This document shows, one piece after another, positions 12,240 to 23,700 of a DNA stretch of 64,000 nt. This stretch comes from Protopterus annectens (Eukaryota; Chordata; Ceratodontiformes; Protopteridae): positions 925,367,016-925,431,015 of the forward strand of contig NC_056743.1 of the NCBI RefSeq assembly GCF_019279795.1, written 5' to 3'. Position numbers and translations under genes: made by a program. The first letter of the stretch is position 1, and each line of letters starts with the position of its first letter. A model generated the notes under the pieces. That model did not search any database. It was not told the DNA's origin and saw only the letters and a list, made by a program, of their open reading frames with translations.

Positions 12240-13775
12240 GGTGAATTAGATTTTCTCTTTCCTTGTTAGCTATATATTCATATAATGTTATAATTCTATA
12301 AACGTTCTGTCCACCACACATCCACAACAGCTAACCTTCCTATCTTTACTGATGTTACATCTAGTATTTTCACCGATATTTTTTACACAATACAGCCAGT
12401 CCACAACATTCACTTCCTAGGTTCCATATTATATTTCCACCCCACAATTTTTCTGTTTGAAGTCTTTCTTCACTTGTCCGGAATCTTAAATCCTCTAACA
12501 GAATAACATCCACTTCACAATTATCAAACCATTCTAGTATCCCTACCCTTCTTACAGTATTAATAATACTGTTCTCTTTTAATGAAAGAACTCTAACATT
12601 TTTGCTTTTCTTTCTTTTTCAGTTTAGGGGAAATATTTTTAAATTTTTGAGTTTTTATTTTTACTCTTTCCCCTGTTAAATATTTTTTCTGGATTTACGT
12701 TCAAACAATCCTTGAGCCTCAGGATCAGATTTTTCGTTGGCTAGAACTTCAGAAAAATATTTGTGTCAATCCTTTCTCCTGACCTCTCATCCTGCAGGCA
12801 GTCTCTCTCACTCCTCTCTGTATTATTTTCTTCTTCTACAGTTTCTTGTTCACCTAGTTCACCTTCTCCCCAGCCTGTTGTTGTCCTTCTTCATGTGTTT
12901 TCTTCCATTTCATCAGTTCTAAACTGCAAAATAACATTTTTTTTAATCTTTAACTTAACACCAGAAAACAAATACTTGTTCCATTAATAAATGTCCTTTT
13001 TTTAGATGGTTCTAGAAATTTTATCATCAGCCCATCAATTTCAAATATTAAATCACAAAAAGACCTATATGTATAAAAGACCAACCCAGAACAGTTACCA
13101 AATTGTCACATAGATAATATCTGTCTATTACAGTGTCATTTATTTCTTATTCTCACATTTGGTCTTCTCTTCTTTTTAAAAACAGTTTCATTTACTGTTT
13201 GTTGCTGTTCTACTTCTTTGCCTGCAGTCACTGCTGCATATGTTTTAGTTACTGCATTCTTTGCTGCCACAAAACCAGACACCTTCTTAGTTCATTGCTA
13301 CTTTCCTCCTTTACTTTATGCTACTGTTGCATAAGTTCTAACTGCTGCATTATCTGCTGCCACATCACGTGGCTCCTTTTCAACATTACCATCCTTGTCC
13401 TTCCAAAAGGTTTTGTGCCATCCCAGCCCATGAAACTGTAGAACTGTCTCCTGGGTCATTCTGCTTGATTATTTTCAATAGAACATCATCTGCAAGCCCT
13501 TTTGATGCGAGTTCTGTCTGCATCACTCCAATAGATTTGTTTACTTCATTCACCAGTGAGACAGCTAAAGGGTGTTTTTTGCATCATCCACCACACGTGA
13601 AACGTTGTCTGCATTTTGATACTTCATATTGAACATTTTTTCTCCAAATTCTTCTTTTCCACCTCCAAACTCTTCATACCTTTTCTCTCTTCCTCCATGC
13701 TGCTGATTCCCTTAGGCCTCTTCATTGCTGGTGTAGGAGCCCTCTGGCACCATCTAGCAGCTCCAAATAGTAGGG
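12240..13775 (-). pseudogene. LINE unit E, ORF1 region (L1/Tx1-type)
   Basis: Read on the minus strand, this follows directly on the 3' end of unit C. The start region encodes a MKRPKGISSMEEE-like stretch, then a charged, coiled-coil-like segment (KSLEVEKKNLEKK) and a YAAVTAGKEVEQQQ stretch, as in LINE ORF1 proteins. The distal part near 12,290-12,400 aligns with 42,850-42,950 of unit C and about 50,400-50,480 of unit B. Several stops and frameshifts are present. The unit is lost at about 12,240, before its endonuclease, where gypsy-derived sequence begins. Confidence 0.6.
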
Positions 13776-16510
13776 GTCCTTTATTTATATACAAAAATAT
13801 TTACATATGTACAAATATATAAATATACAAATCTGTTTATAGATATTCATAATTTCCTATACAATCATGCTAAGGTTTCATATTTATTAGACCGCCACTC
13901 CTTTTTCCATAACCACCATCTGATTTTACTTAATATTATTGCTAAAATCTATTTACCATTAAAACATAATTTCATTTATTCTTTCATCATATATAACCCA
14001 TATAGATGTTTTGTCTATTATTTTTAAATATCCTTTACTTCTATTCTTATAATATCCTTATTTAATCTTATCCATCTTTATTTTATCCACTTTTTTTTTC
14101 AAAAAATCTTCTTTACATTGTTTTCCCCATAACGTTTTCACTCTTCTGCTTTTCAAAAGCACATGTTCCATAGTTTCTTCTTCTTGACAATGTAAACATA
14201 TTATGTCACTTTTCCTTTTATATGGCATATTACAAGTCTCCACAAAAAATCTTCACTTTCTACCTTCTGATTACACTATTTGCTTCTTGTTTTTATAGCT
14301 TTATTTTTTTCATCTGTTAGATTTTCTCATGGTTTTACATAGTAATGTTTTATCATTGCATTCTTATGCCATACTTTTCTTTTTCTGTATCATCAGTTTT
14401 TGTTTTCCACAAAAATATTTTTTCTTGGTAACATTTTCTTTCTTCATTTATACATTCTTTTTCTCTTTTACTCTTTTTACTATACCCCAAAAGTTATCAC
14501 ACTTATATTTATTGAGTTTTACTACTAATCTGTCATCTTTTTCATTTATCCACTTTAAAATTTTGTACAAATTTAGTGGAGCAGCATATACCACTGGGTT
14601 AATTAAACATAAACCCTCTACTTCTTTATTTGCATACAAAACGTCTCTTTTTACTGGGTTTAATCTAGACCCCCATATAAATGAAAAAAAAATTATTTGC
14701 AATAATTATTTTTCGAATACTGTTGGCAACATAAATGCCCTTGCTAAGTATGCTATTTTCCCATCAGTACTGAATTAATCAAATAAGCCTTTTTTTCCTT
14801 AATGATAATTTAAATGTTCTCCAGAAAATATATGTTTGCTTTATTGCTTCTATTGTTTTTGCCATTGAATTTGATTACATATTTATTCCTAAATTTTACA
14901 CCTAACACGGAAATTTCATTTATTGTAAAATATATACCCCCGATCTTTACATCAGATAAACCTTTACTTTTCTCTTTATTTAAAGCCATCCCTATCATTT
15001 CTAAATACTCAAATTTCCAAGTTATTATTTCTTTTATCCAAATTTTGTTTTTGCAATTATTATAATGTCATCTGCATATGTTAACAGAACTGGAACTCTT
15101 AACCATTCAAGTGTTATATCCCCTGCCTTCATCATTTTGGAATTTATTTCACATACTATCACATTCATAACTAATACAAAGAGTATACAATTCACTGGAC
15201 AATCCTGTCTTATACCACTCTTTGTATGTACCTCTTGGCTTAATCAGCCCTATATAAGTATTTTTACTTTATTATTACTATATACATCATTTCCTAACTT
15301 TCTGACTTATAGTCTTTCATTATTACCCATAAGATTTCATGTCCAGTTGTGTCAAATGCCTTATTAAGGTCTCCTATCATAATCTTCGCTTCTTCTTTTC
15401 TGTTCATAGTATCATCCACAATTTCTCTTTCATCAATAATCCTTGACAACTATTCCTGCTATATTCCCATTTTAGTTTCAAATATCTTTTGTATTATTTT
15501 CATAAAGATCTTATAATCATTATTATTCAATACTATTGGTCTCCGGTTTTGTAATTATCTTCTGTCTTCCTTCTTCCATATGAATTTAAGTATTCCATTA
15601 CATAAATCTTTATACATAAAACCTTTACTTGTCCTAATACTTTATCTGGCTCATTTAAAGAAATCTGTTTCCAACTTTTTATTATCTTCTTCTGTTAACG
15701 TTTTTACTTTCCACATCTTTTCATCACCTTCTTTATCTCTTTAAACATTTCTTGCACATATTGTATTACACTATTCATAATCCTTTTCTGAGTTCTTTCT
15801 ATTTCTCCTTTTACATTTTTTATTTCTACTACTATCTTCCTTTACTAATCTGCTTTAGTAACTCAATGCTTCTCTTTTTCCTTATAAAAATATCTTTGCT
15901 TATATAACAATTCTTGTATCGTTTCTTGATTTCTTTCATATAATCCTTTTTCTTTGTCAAAGTACTTTATATCATTATGTTCTAAATCTTCCAATGCATC
16001 ATTATATGTTTTTTATATTTGTCTTTCCCTACTTTTTTCACATCATATTGCCACTGTAAAAACATTTTTTTATATTTTTCCTTAAATATCACCCAACATT
16101 CAGACCATTTTTTATAAAATGTTCTCACAGTAATATAATCTTTCCATAGCTGTATTACTAATCTGTTTCCTTCTACATTCCGTGCTTTCTCATTTATCCT
16201 GTTTTGCCTATTTTTTATATATTCTTTGTTTTCTTTAATCTCTAATCATATTGCAAGATGATCAGAAAACCCTGTTTCAACTACCTCTCCTTCTCCTGTA
16301 ACTAAACAATCTGATACTGAAAAATAATCTATTTAAGTTCTACACATACCCATTTTGTAAGCCCATGAACTTGTGTTTCAAAGTTTTAACTTACCACATC
16401 TTATAACTGCTAACATTTTTCTTATATAATTTCCTTTCATTTTATGCTTGCCTCTTAAATCGCAAAGTCTCCTGTTATTATAATATTCATATTTATCACT
16501 CCATAGTCTA
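13776..16510 (-). pseudogene. LINE unit C, ORF2 (endonuclease end, RT, zinc finger)
   Basis: This would be the endonuclease-reverse transcriptase of an L1/Tx1-type LINE. Reading leftwards on the minus strand: SDHLAI from the endonuclease (about 16,260), an RT active site YADD (about 15,068-15,080), a MIGMALNKEKSKGL stretch, a SFIWGSRLNPVKRDVLY block (about 14,670), and a terminal zinc-finger-like CLHCQEEETMEHVLLKSRR (about 14,195) whose final Cys is Ser. The 3' end lies near AATAAA at about 13,787. Frames are broken by many indels. Upstream of 16,510 this unit continues at 42,786 after the nested CR1 and satellite block. Confidence 0.8.
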
Positions 16511-17329
16511 AAATATAGGTTCATAGGTAGGTACTAGGCTATCTGCCCGAGGGCATTTATAAGCCTAGCCAGAGTGTGTCGGCTTTCGCCACCCCATTGA
16601 TTAATTAACTGAGCCTCTGTCAAGCAGAGCCAATGAAGTGATCCCATGGGTGTATTTTCTGTTACCCATCCACTCATCAAGGTTTCCCTTGAAGAGTGTT
16701 AGTGAGGGGCTCTGTCCAATGTAGATAGGAATTTTGTTCCAAAGCATGGGGAGTCTCTGTGACAGGAATCTATCCCTCCAGCATGTTCTTTTTATTGTTG
16801 TGGTGAGGTTTAGCTCATTAGAGTGTGTGGCTCGCAGTACCTGGATTTTTTAGGTGGAGCATGTCCATCAATTCTGAGTTGGACATGGCTTTGTAAGTCA
16901 GGCAGAGATCTCCTCTGAGTAAGCGATATGCCACTGAGTACAGCCGGAGTTTTTTCAGTCAGTTTGCATAGGACATATGTTTGAGGCCAGAAATCCTCTT
17001 GGTGAGGTACTTTTGTGGTCCTTCCGGCTGTTGTAAGTGTCTTGTGAGGTACATCCCAAACGGGGCATTGCACTCTATGATGGGTCTGATGAGTGAAGAG
17101 TAGAGGGGCACTATAATCTCTTTATTTCTAGATGCAAACCCTTTAGTAATTAGATGGGCCACATAGAAGGATTTCCTAACTACTTTGGCAATATGATTGT
17201 CAAAGGAGAGATTACTATCTACCTAGGTCTCCAGATCTCTTATTACCTCTTCTGTATTAAGGGGCTGCCACCTATGTGGTAATTTGTGGGTGTTTCCCAA
17301 ATGGGATGACTATGCATTTTTTGGCATTT

Positions 17330-17349
17330 AGCTTGAGGCCATGACTTTG
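17330..17349. repeat. Target-site duplication of V-SINE, left copy
   Basis: AGCTTGAGGCCATGACTTTG occurs here and identically at 17,697-17,716. The sequence is CR1-m RT coding DNA, so the pre-insertion site can be read directly. Confidence 0.95.
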
Positions 17350-17696
17350 GGTGGCCACGGTGGTGCAGTGGTTAGCATTGCCGCCTCACAGCAAGAGGTT
17401 CTCCGGTTCGATCCTCAGCTGGGGTGCCTTCTGTGCGGAGTCTGCATGTCCTCCCTGTGGTCACGTGGGTTTCCTCCGGGTGCTCCGGTTTCCTCCCACA
17501 TCCCAAAGACATGCTGCAGGTGGATTGGACACTCTAAATTGGCCCTAGGTGTGCGTGTGAGTGTGCCTTCTGTGGAAGGTTGGGCGCCGGGCTGGCAACT
17601 CGACACCGTAAAACTCCACTGCCATTCAATGTGCGGACAAGGTGATCCACTGTGGCAACCCCTAACCGGGAAAAAGCCGAAAGAAGAAGAAGAAGA
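17350..17696 (+). mobile_element. V-SINE (tRNA-derived SINE, DANA/Lun1-like)
   Basis: Its 5' end is tRNA-like, with an A-box TGGTGCAGTGG and a B-box GGTTCGATCCTC, the internal promoters for RNA polymerase III. The central domain TGGGTTTCCTCCGGGTGCTC (about 17,466) and the 3' block CTGTGGCAACCCCTAACC are those of the V-SINE superfamily known from fish and lungfish. The tail is (GAA)n. It is flanked by a perfect 20-bp target duplication (17,330-17,349 and 17,697-17,716). It lies inside the RT gene of CR1-m, so it is younger than that element. Confidence 0.93.
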
Positions 17697-17716
17697 AGCT
17701 TGAGGCCATGACTTTG
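17697..17716. repeat. Target-site duplication of V-SINE, right copy
   Basis: This is identical to 17,330-17,349 and follows the GAA tail of the SINE. Confidence 0.95.
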
Positions 17717-20700
17717 ACACCAGGTGTCCGTCTCAGTAAGGCCTTTTTGGAGGATGTCCGTGTCAACTGGAGAGTCAATTATGGCTCCCATTTGCAGTCA
17801 TCGGCGAACCTTGTTAGCCATAGTCCTCTTGTGTTTGCCTGTACTTCTGAGAAGTATATGCCAAACAGTAGGGGTCCCAGGACCGAGCCTTGTGGAGTGT
17901 TTTGACTGTAAGCCAGTTGGCAACCCATCTTGTGACGTAGGGGTTTATTTTCAGTCTGGTGAGTTTTTCTATAATACCTGAGTGAGGAATGGTGTTGAAC
18001 GCCTTGGCGAGGTCAAGGTAGGCTGTGTGAACCACCTTTCCCTCATCTGTTTCCTTGGTGACTGTCTCAAAGAAGTCAACCAGGTTTAGTAGGCATGATC
18101 TGCCCTTAACAAAGCCAAACTGGGTCGGGTCAAGTGTTTGGAGGTTCCCAATGTCTTGTTAATGAGTTCCATGATGATGCGCTCCATAGCCTTGCAGACC
18201 AGGCTAGTCAGGCTTATGGGGCGATAGTTACCAGGGTCAGATGTGGCCCCACCTTTGTGGAGTGGAATAACCATTGCTGTACGCCATTCTATGGGCACGT
18301 AGACTGTGTAGAGGCTGAGGTTGAACAGCATGTTTAGGTGGGAGGTTAGTTCATTCTGTAGTTTGTGCAAGACGCATGCTGGGACACTATCAGGCCCCAT
18401 TGACGCTGTGTTTTTGGTTTTTGAAAGGGCGGTTTTCACCTGTGCATCTGTGATTTCTGGGACACCACACTTTTCCAGTATTGTTGTGGGCCCTTTTGGA
18501 GGTGAGAGGGGCATGAAGTTTGCACTAAATCTATTTGCCAAGATGTTGGCAATATCAGTAGGTTCAGTATAATTTGTGCTATTTTGCTCTAGTTCAGAGC
18601 ATATCTGTGAGTTGCCACTAAGATTCTTGACATAGCTAAAGAAGGCTTTGTGGTTATCTTTCGAATCCTTGGCTATTTTTTCTTTCAAAGTTAGCCTTGG
18701 ATGATTTTATGATGGACCTTCCTTCTTGGGATTTGCTTTTTTTCTGAACTAGTTTCCTCCTTTTATTGTACAACCTGTTTATGGCAGGGGTCCACCAGAC
18801 TGGTTTCCTTCTCTTAGGGGAGTGAGTCTTGGTTTTGCTAGGAATGGCACGATCCATGCATCCTTATATGTACTCATAGAGTGCATTTGTAAAGGATTCT
18901 GCATCTTGGGCAGTGTTATCCTTTAGCGTGGGGGCTCTGAAACTTACCACCTCTGTCTTAAGTAAGGTGAAGTTTGCTTTAGAAAAGTTTTTCACTGTGG
19001 CTTCCTTAGTTGGGGGTGGTGGTGGGGTGCGGACATCCAGAGTGATTAGTTTATGGTCTGATCTAACCAGTGACAGGTTGACCTCTGGTGCTGAACACCT
19101 GTCGCCCATGTTGGTGATGACCAGGTCCAATATGTTTTCACCTCTGGTAGGGGAGTCTACCAGCTGATCCATGGTGTTTGAGTTGATAAATTCCAGGAAG
19201 CTCTGAGCCTGGGAGTTTGTACTCAAGTAGTTTTCCCAGTTAATGGTAGGGTAATTGAAATTGGCCAATATCAGGGTGTTCGGTTAGGACCTTCATGTTT
19301 TCCAGTGTCTCCAGGAAGGCAGAATGATGGTCCTGGGTCATGGAGGGTGATCAGTAGCAGGCCATAATTTGCATTGCAGATTTGCCCGATGTTAGTTGCA
19401 CATGGATGATCTCAGAGGTATCACGCTGTGCCACTAACCTGGAGATGTAGGTATTCTTGAAGAATATGGATACACCCCCTCCTTTTGTGTTTCGGTCCAT
19501 GTTCTGTGGCCGAAATGTGTGGTGTGAGTTGTAGCCTGGTAGTGCTGGAGTGCTCTCTTGAGCCTTGAACCAGGTTTCAGTTACTGCATAGATGTCAACG
19601 TTCTCCATACTCCATACTGAGGAGTGCTTCGAGCGCATGCATTTTGAGATTTAAACTCCTGGAGTTGAGTAGCATAACCCTCATTTTTTTATTTGTGCTG
19701 TTTAAAATCTCAGCTTTGGCCAGCTAACAACTTGGTTATATTCAACTGGACGTATAAGAGAATTTAAGTACTTTTATCTGCACTTTTTAAAAAAAAAAAT
19801 ACAGTATTTAATTTGATTTAAGCTGTGTATGAAGGAGTGTTGAAGGAATACTGAAGTTATTCTGCTCTTCAGTAACTTGAACTGAAGCTAGTGTTGGCTG
19901 ATTTTTGTTATTTGCTAGTAATTACAGGTGTGGGGGTAGCCACATTCTTTGATTTCCTGTCCTTGCATATTTAACTGCTGTATTGTGAAATAATTCCTGC
20001 TTTAAAATCTCAGCTTTGGCCAGCTAACAACTTGGTTATATTCAACTGGACGTATAAGAGAATTTAAGTACTTTTATCTGCACTTTTTAAAAAAAAAAAA
20101 TACAGTATTTAATTTGATTTAAGCTGTGTATGAAGGAGTGTTGAAGGAATACTGAAGTTATTCTGCTCTTCAGTAACTTGAACTGAAGCTAGTGTTGGCT
20201 GATTTTTGTTATTTGCTAGTAATTACAGGTGTGGGGGTAGCCACATTCTTTGATTTCCTGTCCTTGCATATTTAACTGCTGTATTGTGAAATAATTCCTG
20301 CTTTAAAATCTCAGCTTTGGCCAGCTAACAACTTGGTTATATTCAACTGGACGTATAAGAGAATTTAAGTACTTTTATCTGCACTTTTTAAAAAAAAAAT
20401 ACAGTATTTAATTTGATTTAAGCTGTGTATGAAGGAGTGTTGAAGGAATACTGAAGTTATTCTGCTCTTCAGTAACTTGAACTGAAGCTAGTGTTGGCTG
20501 ATTTTTGTTATTTGCTAGTAATTACAGGTGTGGGGGTAGCCACATTCTTTGATTTCCTGTCCTTGCATATTTAACTGCTGTATTGTGAAATAATTCCTGC
20601 TTTAAAATCTCAGCTTTGGCCAGCTAACAACTTGGTTATATTCAACTGGACGTATAAGAGAATTTAAGTACTTTTATCTGCACTTTTTAAAAAAAAAATA

Positions 20701-23700
20701 CAGTATTTAGATTGATTTAAGCTGTGTATGACTTGAACTGAAGCTAGTGTTGTTTTTTTTTTTTTTTTTTAGTAAAATTAGGTGTGGGGGGGGCCACATT
20801 CTTTTTTTTCCTGTCCTTGCATATTTAACTGCTGTATTGTGAAATAATTCCTGCTTTAAAATCTCAGCTTTATATTCAACTGGACGTATAAGAGAATTTA
20901 AGTACTTTTATCTGCACTTTTTTTTTTAAAAAAAATACAGTATTTAATTTGATTTAAGCTGTGTATGAAGGAGTGTTGAAGGAATACTGAAGTTATTCTG
21001 CTCTTCAGTAACTTGAACTGAAGCTAGTGTTGGCTGATTTTTGTTATTTGCTAGTAATTACAGGTGTGGGGGTAGCCACATTCTTTGATTTCCTGTCCTT
21101 GCATATTTAACTGCTGTATTGTGAAATAATTCCTGCTTTAAAATCTCAGCTTTGGCCAGCTAACAACTTGGTTATATTCAACTGGACGTATAAGAGAATT
21201 TAAGTACTTTTATCTGCACTTTTTAAAAAAAAATACAGTATTTAATTTGATTTAAGCTGTGTATGAAGGAGTGTTGAAGGAATACTGAAGTTATTCTGCT
21301 CTTCAGTAACTTGAACTGAAGCTAGTGTTGGCTGATTTTTGTTATTTGCTAGTAATTACAGGTGTGGGGGTAGCCACATTCTTTGATTTCCTGTCCTTGC
21401 ATATTTAACTGCTGTATTGTGAAATAATTCCTGCTTTAAAATCTCAGCTTTGGCCAGCTAACAACTTGGTTATATTCAACTGGACGTATAAGAGAATTTA
21501 AGTACTTTTATCTGCACTTTTTAAAAAAAAAATACAGTATTTAATTTGATTTAAGCTGTGTATGAAGGAGTGTTGAAGGAATACTGAAGTTATTCTGCTC
21601 TTCAGTAACTTGAACTGAAGCTAGTGTTGGCTTTTTTTTTTTTTTTGCTAGTAATTACAGGTGGGGGGTAGCACATTCTTTTGATTCCTGTCCTTGCATA
21701 TTTAACTGCTGTATTGTGAAATAATTCCTGCTTTAAAATCTCAGCTTTGGCCAGCTAACAACTTGGTTATATTCAACTGGACGTATAAGAGAATTTAAGT
21801 ACTTTTATCTGCACTTTTTAAAAAAAAATACAGTATTTAATTTGATTTAAGCTGTGTATGAAGGAGTGTTGAAGGAATACTGAAGTTATTCTGCTCTTCA
21901 GTAACTTGAACTGAAGCTAGTGTTGGCTGATTTTTGTTATTTGCTAGTAATTACAGGTGTGGGGGTAGCCACATTCTTTGATTTCCTGTCCTTGCATATT
22001 TAACTGCTGTATTGTGAAATAATTCCTGCTTTAAAATCTCAGCTTTGGCCAGCTAACAACTTGGTTATATTCAACTGGACGTATAAGAGAATTTAAGTAC
22101 TTTTATCTGCACTTTTTAAAAAAAAATACAGTATTTAATTTGATTTAAGCTGTGTATGAAGGAGTGTTGAAGGAATACTGAAGTTATTCTGCTCTTCAGT
22201 AACTTGAACTGAAGCTAGTGTTGGCTGATTTTTGTTATTTGCTAGTAATTACAGGTGTGGGGGTAGCCACATTCTTTGATTTCCTGTCCTTGCATATTTA
22301 ACTGCTGTATTGTGAAATAATTCCTGCTTTAAAATCTCAGCTTTGGCCAGCTAACAACTTGGTTATATTCAACTGGACGTATAAGAGAATTTAAGTACTT
22401 TTATCTGCACTTTTTAAAAAAAAAATACAGTATTTAATTTGATTTAAGCTGTGTATGAAGGAGTGTTGAAGGAATACTGAAGTTATTCTGCTCTTCAGTA
22501 ACTTGAACTGAAGCTAGTGTTGGCTGATTTTTGTTATTTGCTAGTAATTACAGGTGTGGGGGTAGCCACATTCTTTGATTTCCTGTCCTTGCATATTTAA
22601 CTGCTGTATTGTGAAATAATTCCTGCTTTAAAATCTCAGCTTTGGCCAGCTAACAACTTGGTTATATTCAACTGGACGTATAAGAGAATTTAAGTACTTT
22701 TATCTGCACTTTTTAAAAAAAAATACAGTATTTAATTTGATTTAAGCTGTGTATGAAGGAGTGTTGAAGGAATACTGAAGTTATTCTGCTCTTCAGTAAC
22801 TTGAACTGAAGCTAGTGTTGGCTGATTTTTGTTATTTGCTAGTAATTACAGGTGTGGGGGTAGCCACATTCTTTGATTTCCTGTCCTTGCATATTTAACT
22901 GCTGTATTGTGAAATAATTCCTGCTTTAAAATCTCAGCTTTGGCCAGCTAACAACTTGGTTATATTCAACTGGACGTATAAGAGAATTTAAGTACTTTTA
23001 TCTGCACTTTTTAAAAAAAAAATACAGTATTTAATTTGATTTAAGCTGTGTATGAAGGAGTGTTGAAGGAATACTGAAGTTATTCTGCTCTTCAGTAACT
23101 TGAACTGAAGCTAGTGTTGGCTGATTTTTGTTATTTGCTAGTAATTACAGGTGTGGGGGTAGCCACATTCTTTGATTTCCTGTCCTTGCATATTTAACTG
23201 CTGTATTGTGAAATAATTCCTGCTTTAAAATCTCAGCTTTGGCCAGCTAACAACTTGGTTATATTCAACTGGACGTATAAGAGAATTTAAGTACTTTTAT
23301 CTGCACTTTTTAAAAAAAAATACAGTATTTAATTTGATTTAAGCTGTGTATGAAGGAGTGTTGAAGGAATACTGAAGTTATTCTGCTCTTCAGTAACTTG
23401 AACTGAAGCTAGTGTTGGCTGATTTTTGTTATTTGCTAGTAATTACAGGTGTGGGGGTAGCCACATTCTTTGATTTCCTGTCCTTGCATATTTAACTGCT
23501 GTATTGTGAAATAATTCCTGCTTTAAAATCTCAGCTTTGGCCAGCTAACAACTTGGTTATATTCAACTGGACGTATAAGAGAATTTAAGTACTTTTATCT
23601 GCACTTTTTAAAAAAAAAATACAGTATTTAATTTGATTTAAGCTGTGTATGAAGGAGTGTTGAAGGAATACTCTTTAAAATCTCAGCTTTGGCCAGCTAA

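Larger units (their letters stand above)
16511..19700 (-). mobile_element. CR1-m, 3' part: minus-strand CR1-like LINE ORF2
   Basis: On the minus strand, ORF2 begins near 19,690 (RVMLLNSRSLNL), followed by endonuclease motifs VTETWFK (about 19,575), an ANFNYPTINW block (about 19,260) and RSDHKLI (about 19,070). RT follows: a GPDSVPACVL block (about 18,390), NYRPISLTSLVCKAMERII (about 18,220), and a PHSGIIEKLTRL stretch (about 17,990). The part after the YLDLAKAF motif has lost the FADD segment, then the V-SINE interrupts the gene at 17,350-17,696. The 3' end has an ATAGGTTCATAGGTAGG tail (minus: CCTATGAACCTAT), the CR1-type octamer, at about 16,515. Its 5' part resumes at 42,148-42,785. Confidence 0.9.

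Noticed and set aside
17350-17420. Functional tRNA gene
   Set aside because: A and B boxes are present, but the sequence continues into V-SINE body and tail with target duplications; no tRNA fold is completed.
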